From Siphonodentalium dalli (lineage: Eukaryota > Mollusca > Scaphopoda > Gadilida > Siphonodentaliidae), in the NCBI GenBank assembly GCA_032622095.1, contig CP136065.1:244963474-245027473 (forward strand): a stretch of 64,000 bases of DNA, given 5' to 3'. A program made the translations under genes and the position numbers. Below are positions 21,105 to 32,097 of the stretch, piece by piece (position 1 is the stretch's first letter; the number at the start of each line of letters is the position of its first letter). The notes under the pieces were generated by a model. The model had not been told where the DNA came from, ran no database searches, and worked only from the letters and a program-made list of their open reading frames with translations.

Positions 21105-21546
21105 TTAACCCTTTACCCAACAGAACGGCCCTGTGCCAATGCATTCTCTTATATATGCGAGTCGACCATAGGTCGCCTCGCATATATAAGAGAATGCATT
21201 GGCTTAACACATATTAAAAATGATAACATTGTCAAAGAATGTAGAAAAATATTATAAAAAATGTTAAAAAATGTAAAATAAAATTATAAAATTGTTAAAG
21301 AATGTAAGAAAAAATGGTAAAAAAGATTTTTTTTAGGCCAATGCATTCTCTTATATATGCGAGGCGACATATGGTCGACTCGCATATATAAGAGAATGCA
21401 TTGGCACAGGGCATAACTGTAACCATCACAATGTGGTCAATGAACCGGTTCCAATTGTATGGTTCTATTGAGACAGACCGAAGATATTTTAGGCTGTTGA
21501 AGCTTTATTTGGGCGTTTTTGGCCGCTTTGTTGGGTAAAGGGTTAA
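21105..21546. mobile_element. piggyBac-like MITE, CCCTTTACCCAAC ends (copy 1)
   Basis: TTAA at 21105-21108 and 21543-21546 flank ends CCCTTTACCCAA / TTGGGTAAAGGG. Inside are two copies of the 70-bp palindrome (GCCAATGCATTCTCTTATAT..) separated by an A/T-rich spacer, then a tail with GTGGTCAATG and GACAGACCGAAGATATTTTA. TTAA target and CCC start are typical of piggyBac elements. No transposase frame. Confidence 0.8.
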
Positions 21547-22730
21547 GTTACTAATCATTCTTATTGTTCTTGTTTTTGCAGTGTTATTTTAACAATTTAC
21601 TTTATACATGTATATTGGAATCTTCATTTATAATTTTAGGCCGTTATGAGTTTGGCGACGACTTGAATAAAATATAGATCTTTTTTCCCCACATTCCCCG
21701 CAGGGCTATCACTAGATCATGCCATGATCCTCTACTCTGGCAAACGCCCGTAGAGATCATATTCTACTAGTACAAAACGTGGGAACTTTTTTATGTTCTG
21801 ACCCCTTCTGACAGGGAACTTTATAACATTCAACAAACAAGGCAGGGAATATATTTCTTTGTTTATATTTGTTCCTCGATAATTTACTTCAAAGTATGGG
21901 GTTGTCCCATGCAGCTCAAAATTGCATGCTTTCACGTGTCTTTAGCGAGCCGATCGCAAAAACACTGAATTAATTACCCTGGAGAAACTCCATGATTGTA
22001 ATTGTAAGTTGCGCAAAGCAAAGTCGCTAAATAATTTAATCTCAAGCTGGGACCTTTGCTATACTAATGAATAAACTATTAAGCAACAGGTATTAACACA
22101 GAAATATATTCCCCGCGTTATTTTTTTGGACTGTACAATGTTCCCTGTCAAGGCTAGGCTATCACGTTTGACTGCGTGGTAAGTCAGAGCATATGTGATT
22201 GGCTGCTGTCTAGACTAGTATCTAGATATCAGAATTATACAACTCATATCGCCATGAAATTCTTCAACTACTATAATACTAGAAACAAACAAATTATAAC
22301 AACTCTTAACAATTTAATTCATGATGCATGTTAGTTTATTTATTGCATCCTATATTTGAAGAATGTTTATATTCTCTGCCCCATCCTATGTGAATGGTTG
22401 ATGTGAATATGATGTGAATGGTTGATTTTGTTCAGGTCGGCATCAGATCTTACAACCCTTGAATGCACATTACATGATAATAAATATATATAACACAGTG
22501 GTATGGCGTTTGTTATTACGACCTCGCCAAACTATACATGTAGGTTGAGTTTTAACCTCCATAACATATCTTGATTCACCCCATAAGTGCATCTGGGGAG
22601 AGCGGCGAGAAATGCATAATTATGTCCACCCTTACGAAAACCGAACGTCATTGTTTAGCGTTTGCTTAGCAATTTTTCTTGGCGTTCAAATGCATAAAAG
22701 AAACGCTAAGATGAATGGGACCAACAAATG
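21547..22730. other. Intergenic AT-rich spacer
   Basis: No gene recognised. From about 22640 to 22720 there are direct and inverted GCGTTT-CTTAGC-TTCAAATGC motifs, which recur at 23150-23320 on the other side of the MITE at 22731-23143. Confidence 0.35.
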
Positions 22731-23143
22731 TTAAAGATACTCAATCCGATCAGAGGGTCCCCATATCATCAAAATACAACAACAACATTTCTTCAAAATA
22801 CCCTTCAGTTATCAGAATCTATTAAATGCCCAAAAATAATACTAACCACAGTCAACTATAGTATAAAATTGCCCAAAACCTGTTATTTATCAACGTTTTG
22901 TTCAACGAAATTTTGCCAGTTGTCAAAAAAAGCCACTGCATTTTAGAGTTATCGATCTTCGTCCGCTGTCTGGTCAGATAAGTTCTTCTCGTCGACAGTT
23001 TACTGGGCCATTTAAAATTAAAATAATAGATGTCGAACACTCCTAGCTTTGATGGGTGGGTTCCTCGACTCGAATCAAATATTTTTTACCCCCGAAGCCA
23101 AGGAAATACTTTGCGAGCGCCAATTCGGATTGAGTACCTTTAA
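22731..23143. mobile_element. TTAA-flanked MITE, AGGTACTC family (copy 2)
   Basis: TTAA 22731-22734 and 23140-23143. Ends AGATACTCAATCCGATC / GGATTGAGTACCT. The internal GATGGGTGGGTTCCTCGACTCGAATCAAATA segment is shared with 6831-7319. Only one of the two internal arms is intact. Confidence 0.7.
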
Positions 23144-24390
23144 GCTTGGCATTCAAACGCTATCTTAGTATTTTCTTATCGTTCACTTAGCGTGTATATT
23201 GTATATTGGGTGAAATATTTATGAGCTTAGCGTTCCATAAGCTTACCGTTTGAATGCTTACCTAATTTGCATATAGCGTTTTCTTAGCAATTCCTCATAT
23301 AACGTTTTCTTAGTGTTCAAATACAATAATTTAAGGGCTAATATTAAACTTAAAGTTACTGAATTGTAGTCTTCTGGTTATAATGACTGAAAAGGCTGCT
23401 TGAAAAGGCCTCGTCATTTACTCACGCATAATTAGAGCATGCATTGGTTTAAATTTTACAGTACATTTAGTCACATGTATGGGGAATCCCCAAATCAGAG
23501 TCTGTGATGAAGCAACTAATTGCAAATAAATTCAAAGACATGCATCCTGCTGAAGCATCTCGGGCTCACAATGCGTGTTAATGTCAGAAAGCACTGGTTA
23601 AAGACTTATTTTTCATGTCTGGTGGTCGTTCATAACGGGTAAATTTTGTCATTTTGCCACAAATCACCGACCGCTGGTCGTGTTTGACGGGTGGTCGCTC
23701 ACGGCAGGTCATTTATATAGTAATACCAGTCCGTACAAAACCAAAGCGGTCGTTAAGCGAGGTTTCACTGTACCTTATATTCTTTTCCTAAAGATTCACC
23801 AACTCATCCACGGATTATTGACTCTCCCAAAATATTCCTTCCTCATCATGGAATGATGAATTGTACTCCAATTTGAGAATGTATTCCAGTATAAACAAAT
23901 TATCTTAGCCTCATTTAGGCACCCCCAATGCAACTCGATCATCTAACAATTAAATTTAATATATAATATTTTTTACTTTCTTGGAGTCTTTTTTACTTGT
24001 TCTCATAATAACACACCAAGGGATATAACTCTATTTTCAGGTTTTGTTTGTGCAGAACTGTCAAAGATAGATAACTCTATTTGCAGCATATCTTCTCTGA
24101 AGTTAAATTCATTGAATGAAAACTCATATGATGCTGAACTAAGTTTATTAAAACAGATAAACATAACAATAAAACTCTATAACAAAAATAGAATATATCA
24201 CATGGATTATTGATTCAATTTTGAATAATGAATGCCGGGACATGTCATGATTTCCAATATAAAGTGTTCCAAAATTTGTTTCAGAAACTTATGCGAACAC
24301 TAAGGGAACATCAGATCCATTACTTAATAAATGATAGAACATCAATATTGGTGTTAATAGAGTGGAATGTTTGGTAAATGTCCCCACAGC
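23144..24390. other. Intergenic spacer with a Tigger/pogo-like terminus
   Basis: Mostly unassigned. At 23740-23772 the sequence GTCGTTAAGCGAGGTTTCACTG followed by TA matches the general form of Tc1/pogo-type inverted ends (CAGTGAAACCTC). No partner end was located, so it is a fragment at best. Confidence 0.35.
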
Positions 24391-25024
24391 CATGCCTGAG
24401 TTCAGTGTGCCTGTCATTTGCAGAATGAGGACGGATGGACACATAGACATGCTGATTATAATATTCTTCCGAATTTTTTTTTGGGTGAGGCGACACCAAT
24501 TTTTAAGTCTGGTTTACGAACATGTGGGGAGAGAAAAAGTAGATGCAGGAGGGAAAAAAAAATTTCCCCCCAATTTATATCAAGTAAATCATGGAATTTT
24601 ACATAAATTTTACAAAAATTGTGAAAAAATGTTTTTGAATGAAATTCTGAACCAAACAAGACATTTCTTCTCATGAAATACATGAAAATATGGATCTGTA
24701 AATGATCATGAGCTGAACCGGATGCGACAGCACATGAAAATCAGTACGCGTGTAAAAAAGTTTTATTTTTTTTCATGAAATGGAAAAAAAGTTGTAGGAG
24801 GTGTTCGTAAACCAGACTTAAAAATTGGTGTCGCCTGACAGGAAATTAATGCACAGTTCATTATTTCTCATTAATTTACACTCTTACATGCATTCAACCT
24901 GAAACTGTGGAACTTGAATGGAGGCAAGCCTTGAAATAGGGTGTCTGTCATTTGCGGGGAAGCATCACCAAATTCACCCTCTGGGGGACCTCATTCTGCA
25001 AATGACAGACACACTATTTCAAGG
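24391..25024. mobile_element. Foldback (AAGTCTGAG-type) remnants around a second element
   Basis: The left piece (GTGTGCCTGTCATTTGCAGAATGAGG) is followed by unrelated sequence. At 24905-25030 a short copy of the CTTGAAATAGTGTGTCTGTC variant has both arms (CAAGCCTTGAAATAG / CTATTTCAAGGCTTG) around a brief centre. Confidence 0.55.
24489..24835. mobile_element. Harbinger-like MITE with GGCGACACC ends
   Basis: Arms GGCGACACCAATTTTTAAGT and its exact inverse extend over ~33 bp (to GTTCGTAAACC). TGA occurs directly outside both ends (24486-24488 and 24836-24838), consistent with a 3-bp target duplication. The 280-bp interior has no coding frame. Confidence 0.6.
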
Positions 25025-25284
25025 CTTGAATGGAGGACAACTTGCAACGCGATACCAGATTATCGTTCAAAACGGGCGCTCAATGCTCTTTTAATCTGCC
25101 CGTTGACTCGGTTGAGTGTAAATATAAAAAATGGATGTTGACTTGGTTGCGTTCCATAAAGTATGCATGCAAGTTGATCTGACATTTTTATATGTGGAAC
25201 GTCACATCAGCATGATCAACTGATTCTGCTGTGATGTTGGTATGACAAGACAATAGGAAGAGTACCATTTTTTTGTTCTTTTCT

Positions 25285-25600
25285 TGTTGTAATTTTCTGG
25301 TTTATTGCTATATTCTTCAATTTATTTTGGTAATAATAGCACATTTTCTGGTTTCTTGGTATATTCTTCAATTTATTTTGGTAATAATAGCACATTTTCT
25401 GGTTTATTGGTATATTCTTCAATATATTTTGGTAATAATAGCACATTTTCTGGTTTATTGCTATATACTTCAATTTATTTTGGTAATAATAGCACATTTT
25501 CTGGTTTATTGCTATATTCTTCAATATATTTTGGTAATAATTCTGGTTTCTTGGTACATGTATATTCTTCAATATATTTTGGTAATAATAACACATTTTA
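25285..25600. repeat. 51-bp tandem repeat
   Basis: Six copies of a unit containing TTCTGGTTTATTGCTATATT and CTTCAATTTATTTTGGTAAT. The period is exactly 51 bp (17 codons) for most copies, so open frames appear on both strands without being genes. Confidence 0.9.
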
Positions 25601-25762
25601 AAGCAGGTCAAGCTCATATAATTAAGCTGCTAGAATGAGTTTATTTGGTCTCTTAGGATAATATAACAATGCTGTATTAGCGGATATCTGAGGTATTTCT
25701 TGCCATTGTATGAAGTGTGAAAGTGCACTGCAGGCTTTTACAGGTCACATTAATCATAACTA

Positions 25763-25926
25763 CAGTTATGCTCCAAGTAATCGACTCCTTAAACACAGCA
25801 GAATTATGGGTAACTTTTCAGGATTTAGTTGGAAATATGGCTTGTTGCCATTCATCGGAAAGCTCTCCCTGAAAGTTGCCAATAATTCTGCGGTGTTTAA
25901 GGAGTCGATATCTTAGGGCATTACTG
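25763..25926. mobile_element. Tc1/mariner-like MITE (copy 3, internally deleted)
   Basis: Left end CAGTTATGCTCCAAG after TA; right end GGGCATTACTG before TA. Much of the right arm is missing, leaving an asymmetric 164-bp copy. Confidence 0.7.
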
Positions 25927-26290
25927 TATGTGAGTAAAAGCTGAATGATCACAGTAAATCCATAGGAATCAAGAAATATTGTTATAACAAAAAGTAATTA
26001 TTATCAAAAGAGAAATTGAATAAACAACAATATAAAAGATGAATAAAGTTATCACAGCAGAGTTGAGGAAGATGTCCTTCCTTCGTTGAGGTTTCGGAGT
26101 TGAACTGATGATGACACAGGAATAAATGGGGGACAGTTCTTAATATTCAACAGGGAGCGCAGTCAATAATCGACACACTGACTACTGCACACATAGTGAA
26201 ATAGAAACAACTTCACAATATTCTTCTTTGTTTGAATCTACTGTCAGTTGCAAAACTCAGCTCACTGTGTCTAGCAGGGATGTGGTAGTC

Positions 26291-27540
26291 CCAGTCTGCT
26301 GGTATGTAGACCAGCTAAGATATTGGTATAGACAGATGCTGTGTTTATGTCCCAGAATGCCCGGATAGCCTTTCTGTAGCAGACTTTACGTGCTAGTCAC
26401 CAGCTCACATAAAACCACAAATAAATGTAATCAAATATCACAATTTTGACAATAAAAAGGTTTATTCCTTAGAAGACATGATATTTGTTCTGAACACCAC
26501 ATCAATTGTCATTTGAAAGTGGTAATTTAATGTGAAAAAATTATATTATCTCAGTGCTTACATATTAGTATGCGAACTCAATTTACCTCACAAAGTGACA
26601 TCGGCATATTCTGGCACTTGTAAGGAGAACATAAACAACCCCACGTGGTCGTAAATTGAATTTTATTAATTCTGTCCCAAATACCTGGTAATTTGTAAAT
26701 TAAAATTGCATACATATCGTGAGACGTTCCATGTAAGAAATGTTTAACGAATAAGTAATATAGGATCACTTACAATAAAAATAAACATATAATAGTGATG
26801 GAGTATATTAAGAGGACACGGTGTTTAAATAAGGGTGCACTCGATTGACGACACAGAAGCCGAACTTAACCGAGTAACTTACGGAACACTTCGGCTTTCA
26901 GTTACAGTAAACAAACCGATGTTAGTCCTAATAAACCAGAATATTCTATGTGTAATTTAACATGAAAGTTAGATTATTATACGCCATAAGTGAACATTCA
27001 GACGACCAAGATTCAATCGTAAGTGGAAAGATTGCAGTCATAGGAAGTAACCGGTAGTTGGACTGCGCATGCTCACGTCAAAATCGCAAGTCAAAAAATA
27101 ATATCAAGCACTGTTTGATTTTAGATGCGAAATCGTGGGGTATCATTGGTTGCCTCCACTTGCGACGTAATCGCAGTCATGTGTACGTAAAAATCGTGGC
27201 TGGAAAGATTGCAGGGTAGTCAATCACATGCTTTACAAACAACCTACGATGTCATCGTGTACGCGTGTGAACAAACTATCCACGATCTCGTCGGACCCGA
27301 TTCCTCCCCTTATGATTGTATCGTGGTCATCTGAACGTTCACTAAGATGTCACTCTTTCCAATCTATATAGCATCAAGCATTGATTTGTTTGGTAACATT
27401 GTGTGTAAGAGCCAAACAAACCCACCACAGAGTGTGGGTGTAAAGTCTGCTATAGAACGGCTATCCGGGCATTCTGGGACATAAACACAGCATCTGTCTA
27501 TCCCGGTATCTTAGCTGGTTTACATACCAGCAGACTGGGA
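26291..27540. mobile_element. 1.25-kb foldback element with ~100-bp inverted repeats
   Basis: 26291-26389 (CCCAGTCTGCTGGTATGTAG ... GTAGCAGACTTTA) and 27443-27540 are inverted repeats with few mismatches. The ~1.05-kb interior carries no transposase frame and contains the separate MITE at 26990-27342. The target duplication was not resolved. Confidence 0.65.
26990..27342. mobile_element. Harbinger-like MITE with TAA duplication, nested
   Basis: Ends GTGAACATTCAGACGACCAA / TGGTCATCTGAACGTTCAC are bounded by TAA on both sides (26987-26989, 27343-27345), the TWA target typical of PIF/Harbinger. It lies inside the larger foldback, so it inserted later. Confidence 0.65.
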
Positions 27541-27780
27541 CCAGGACTTGGCGAAGGAGTGGCGATGTCTCACTCTCCAACTTTGGTCAAAATATTCAAG
27601 TTGGAAACTTTAGCCTGTCTGTTAGTGTAAAATTTGTGCAGTGCATATTGAATTTCTCAGACTTGGTATACCCCCCCCCCCCCCCCACCACCAACAGTAG
27701 TGTGTGGCTGGGTGCCACGATAGCTTGATCGGGTGAAGACTTCAATAGTGACATAATGACAGTCTCATGTGCTACACATA

Positions 27781-27993
27781 CAGTAATGCCCTAAGTAATC
27801 GACTGCTTAACCACAGCAGAATTATGGGTAACTTTTCAGGATTTAGTCGGAAATATGGCTTGTTGCCATTCATCGGAAAGCTCTCCCCGAGAGCTTTCCG
27901 ATGAATGGCAACAAGCCATATTTCCAACTATATCCTGAAAAGTTACCCATAATTCTGCTGTGGTTAAGGAGTCGATTACTTAGGGCATTACTG
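27781..27993. mobile_element. Tc1/mariner-like palindromic MITE (copy 4, reference)
   Basis: 213-bp near-perfect palindrome: CAGTAATGCCCTAAGTAATC to its inverse, with TA directly outside both ends. CAG-T ends plus a TA duplication are typical of Tc1/mariner. A C18 run lies just upstream at 27670-27687. Confidence 0.85.
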
Positions 27994-28104
27994 TACCTGT
28001 GGTATTATGTGCATCCTATCATGGGCAAGAGATCCACTGCCCGACATAATTTAGAAATATGGTATTGAATGACATTGTCACGCCCTGTGTCATACAAGCC
28101 TGGA

Positions 28105-28425
28105 TAGTGTGTCTGACATTTGCAGAATGAGGACCTCAGCTTCTGGGAAGTATATACGGTCTTAAATTAACATTGTTTTTAGTTATTTTTCCCTTCCATT
28201 CAGTTTCTATATTTCCTAATTTACAGAAGATAAAATGCATAATTGAGGTTTATACTATAATGAGTGAACATCACCAACTTCAACTGGGAAACTTCAATCG
28301 GATCCTGAGGTCTCCAGCTGGTGAATTTGGTGATGCTAGCCCAATGTGCGGGGTAAAGTCACTAAATTCACCAGCTAGGGACCTCATTCTGCAAATGTCA
28401 GACACACAATATCCCGACTTGGTGT
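28105..28425. mobile_element. Foldback AAGTCTGAG-family copy with inserted sequence
   Basis: Left end AAGCCTGGATAGTGTGTCTG..GCAGAATGAGG. The right half 28305-28425 (AGGTCTCCAGCTGGTGAATT .. CAAATGTCAGACACACAATA) contains the usual GCTAGC-centred palindrome. About 170 bp of unrelated AT-rich DNA lies between. Confidence 0.55.
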
Positions 28426-28645
28426 CATAAACAATGTAGGTTATTATTTATATCATGCCCCCAGTGTCATACACAGTGTAGGTTAAATATTAATATATCA
28501 CATCTATTAAAAAATTCATCTCAACAAATAAAGAACTGATATGTATTGGTGAACATTTCAAGATGGTTCTATTTGTCCACTTTGATGTTGATTTTGGACC
28601 TAATAACCAAATATTATTCTACCTTGCTCTTCAATTTACAGATTC

Positions 28646-28982
28646 TTAACCTCTTCGCTGCTATGACGTCCGTAACTATTACGGACGTAAAAGTGCACGC
28701 CGTGTGCTATATGGTCCGTAGGTACTATGGACCTACTTCAGCCCACTAGCAGTAGGCCACTATATATAACTGGAACTCAGAGATTTGTGCATCGGAATAA
28801 CTGTATCTCTAAGTTTCAAACAGTGTATGATGTTCCACGATTGTGAACGATAATAGCCTTCCAACTGGGTCAGTTTTATGGTTCTTGTGATATTCCCGTT
28901 ATATTTTCCCACTGGAAAATGGCAATAACGTTAACAGCCCAACACAGGACGTCATAATGTCATTTAGCAGCGAAGAGGTTAA
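28646..28982. mobile_element. TTAA-flanked MITE with CCTCTTCGCTGCTA ends
   Basis: TTAA 28646-28649 and 28979-28982 bracket 14-bp perfect inverted ends CCTCTTCGCTGCTA. Just inside both ends is TGACGTCC (TATGACGTCC left, GGACGTCATA right). The left interior is itself palindromic around GTCCGTAACTATTACGGAC. It differs from the CCCTTT families in lacking the GCCAATGCATTCTC core. Confidence 0.75.
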
Positions 28983-29125
28983 TAGATATCCAGGTCTTGT
29001 CACAACATAATTCAAATTCACGCAGCAAAATATTTTGGCTTGTTTTTAATTTCTGCAGTTAATTTGCGCAACCTGACAAACAATTGACGTAAAATAAACT
29101 GGATTAGAGCAATCACAAATATTAG

Positions 29126-29389
29126 TTAACCCTTTCATGACTGGAGCTGCGCTGGAAAAGCATTAAAGACCCTATGCCAATGCATTCTCTTATATATTCG
29201 AGTCTCCCATAGGGAGCCTCGATTATATAAGAGAGTGCACTGGCTTAATTAGATCAAGGTTAATATTGTTAGGCCAATGCTTTCTCTTATATATCCGAGG
29301 TGCCCTATGGGAGACTCGCATATATAAAAGAATGCATTGGCACAGGGTTTTCGCAAAATTTCAGGAAGGTACAATCATGAAAGTGTTAA
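29126..29389. mobile_element. piggyBac-like MITE, CCCTTTCATGACTGGAGC ends
   Basis: TTAA 29126-29129 and 29386-29389. The left end CCCTTTCATGACTGGAGC is partly matched at right by ATCATGAAAGTG. The interior has two palindromic cores of the GCCAATGCATTCTCTTATAT type, with substitutions (CCATAGGGAG centre instead of CGACCATAGG). Confidence 0.7.
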
Positions 29390-30393
29390 ATTTAAATACA
29401 GGTAGTGCATACAAATTCTTTTATATTAAAACATTTTGTTTCTTTATTTACTGAGAATTTTCCTGCCTGACGTTGACAATTTATCACAATCCCTCTTGCG
29501 TTCTATATTTACCTTTAAGAGAAATCTATATATCTGGGCCAATTGGTACTGGAATTATATTTTTATCTTTCTTTCTGATGTTTGAATGTTTCATATTAGT
29601 TCAAATAACCTTGCTGAAAATTAATGAAGGTTAAGTCCAAAGGAAACTGCAATAGCCTTGTTAGATATTCTGCCAAATATAATTCACATTTGGTACACAA
29701 AATTTTCTAGAAAGAAAATACTTTTCGATTTTTTCTTGAACTTACTAGAAATCTTGGGGAGTATATATATTTGGAAAACTGTTCTAGTTTTCATAAGAAA
29801 ATACTTATTTCACAGAGTGATAAAGAGAGAAATCATCAATTTACAAAGTTAAAATTCTAGTCACCAAACGCTAAAAAACGGAGATCTGTCAAACATTTAT
29901 GAGTATTTCAATAGCCTATAATTCTTGTGTAATTCCGATAACTAATTAAAATTTTGTGGGAATCGTAAGATGTTTTATCAGCATCAGCCAGGAAATTAAG
30001 GACATTTTCATTTCCTTCCGTAGGTCGTTTTATAGGATAAATATTGCTGATTTGTCACCCCATGAAATCTGCAGATTTAAAACAAATTTGGTGAAAGATC
30101 TAATCAGAGTTTGATGCTAATTGTTATCAAACCTATTTCATTCTTCATTTGGATGTTAGTTTTCACGTCCCATTTGTTGATTTAAGTATGTTTCATCGAG
30201 GTTTTGGATCATGTAATAAATAGAATCTACAACGAGTCCCCAGTTTATAGCATAATTTACAAAACTCCTCCAGTGAATTAGGTCTGGACATCGCCAAAGG
30301 CTCGCCCCATACCTAATTTACTTGACTCGTTTTATAAATTCCACTATATTGATTCTCTATTTATGAAACAAACAAACTCTGTTGAGTTTGATA
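29390..30393. other. AT-rich intergenic spacer
   Basis: No gene, RNA or repeat recognised. Confidence 0.35.
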
Positions 30394-30606
30394 CAGTAAT
30401 GCCCTAAGTAATCGACTCCTTAAACACAGCAGAATTATGGGTAACTTTTCAGGATTTAGTCGGAAATATGGCTTGTTGCCATTCATCGGAAAGCTCTCAG
30501 GGAGAGCTTTCCGATGAATGGCAACAAGCCATATTTCCGACTAAATCCTGAAAAGTTAACCATAATTCTGCTGTGTTTGAGGAGTTGATTATTTAGGGCA
30601 TTACTG
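30394..30606. mobile_element. Tc1/mariner-like palindromic MITE (copy 5)
   Basis: 213 bp, the same length as copy 4, with TA on both sides and only scattered differences, so it is probably one of the younger copies. Confidence 0.85.
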
Positions 30607-30687
30607 TATATGGGGATTTAAGCATGCAAACATTATGTGAACGAGTCGGCTTGTCTGTGAGTTCACAAATTGTTTTCATGCATGAAT

Positions 30688-31104
30688 CCAAGTCTGAGTT
30701 TAGTGTGCCTGTCATTTGCAGAATGAGGTCCCCAGAGGGTGAATTTAGTGACCCTCTGGTGACATAATTCTGCTTTGGCCTCATCTTCTCTGGAAAGTTT
30801 CCTTATTATCAAATTTCTATAGAAACTTCTTCACATAAGATTCTATTTCCTTTTTAGTTTAGTTTCTCTATATCCCCAAAGTGGCAGACGACACATGGCA
30901 TGTTTGAGGTTCCCAATGGGTGTATATCACAATATTCACCATTTGTGAACTTCAATCTGTATCTATGTCTCCCATAGCAGATGAGGCCTAAGCCGAATGA
31001 GGTCCCCAGAGGGTGAATTTGGTGATGCTAGACCACTATGTGGGATAGCATCACTAGATTACCCTCTGGGGACCTCATTCTGCAAATGACAGGTCTGGAA
31101 CTCT
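30688..31104. mobile_element. Foldback AAGTCTGAG-family copy
   Basis: Left AAGTCTGAGTTTAGTGTGCC, a shortened left palindrome, the shared centre (CTCTATATCCCCAAAGTGGC .. GGTTCCCAATGGGTGTATAT), and a right palindrome ending CATTCTGCAAATGACAGGTC. The far right terminus is lost. Confidence 0.65.
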
Positions 31105-31810
31105 GAATGCATCTTTAAGTTCAGGGTTAACAATGAGAATGATGAATTTCTGGTCTGAGTTTCATTGTTTTTCACATGCGAGACAGTGATGGATAATTAC
31201 GTCAGTTAATGATTTATTCCGGGTTCTCAATTTAGTTTTTTGTGTATTTCTGAAAATGCGACAAGGATCTTCATTAGTGTTTGTCGAACATGAAAGAGAT
31301 AATTGGCAATTTATGAATATTTAAGTCAGCATTGAATACAAATTAGGCAGTTCCAGTATATAAATTGTGCCAAGTTGTCAAAATCATCTTCATATTGACA
31401 TTTAAAAGGAGGTTTGAATGTGACACGAGGTTTCTATCATATTTTTTTAGATACTAGTAAGTGACTTGTGCCAATAAATTTAGGCCAGTACTAAAATGTT
31501 TGCTAATTGTCAACTCACTGACCTCAATCGTTTTCACATTCCACCATTATTCCAATAATGTTATCTATATACGCTGCTGAATAAAGTTCTTTTAATTATA
31601 AAAATAATTTATAAATTAAATTTACCTCAAAATTCTAGGAAAATATAAGAACCATGTTGTCCAAAGAAGTTACATTATTTCATGGAAATTTGAGGTCAGA
31701 TGATCTTTAAATTTAGAGACAAGTCAGCGATAATCTGATCCTACATGTATGTGAATGAACGGATGTAATAATTTGTATAAGTTTTTCGTAGTACTGTAAT
31801 TTGAGGAGAC
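31105..31810. other. Intergenic spacer 3' of the polycystin gene
   Basis: No gene recognised. It probably includes 3' untranslated sequence of the minus-strand polycystin transcript. No polyadenylation signal close to its stop could be named with confidence. Confidence 0.35.
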
Positions 31811-32030
31811 TGCAAGTCTGAGTTTAGTGTGCCTGTTATTTGCAGAATGAGGCCCCAGAGGGTGAATTTAGTGACGCTATCCCACATAGCAGGCTAGCAT
31901 CACCAAATTCACATTCTTGGGACCTCATTCTGCATGGCCTCATCTACTATGGTAGACATGGACTCAGATTGAGGTTCCCAAATGGTGAATATTGTGATAT
32001 ACACCCATTGGGAACCTCGATTATGAAATT
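31811..32030. mobile_element. Foldback AAGTCTGAG-family copy, 3'-truncated
   Basis: Starts GCAAGTCTGAGTTTAGTGTG and runs through the left palindrome and into the shared centre, stopping near GGGAACCTCGATTATG. It lies 68 bp from the polycystin stop codon, so it is probably transcribed in that gene's 3' untranslated region. Confidence 0.65.
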
Positions 32031-32097
32031 TAGATTACTACGAAAACGCGTAAAAATTGTTACATCATTCATCCAGTGTGATCTATTATTAGCATAT

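Noticed and set aside
25216-25638. Open frames of 98-133 codons on both strands
   Set aside because: The 51-bp repeat period is a multiple of three, so any stop-free unit stays open; peptide repeats mirror the DNA repeat.
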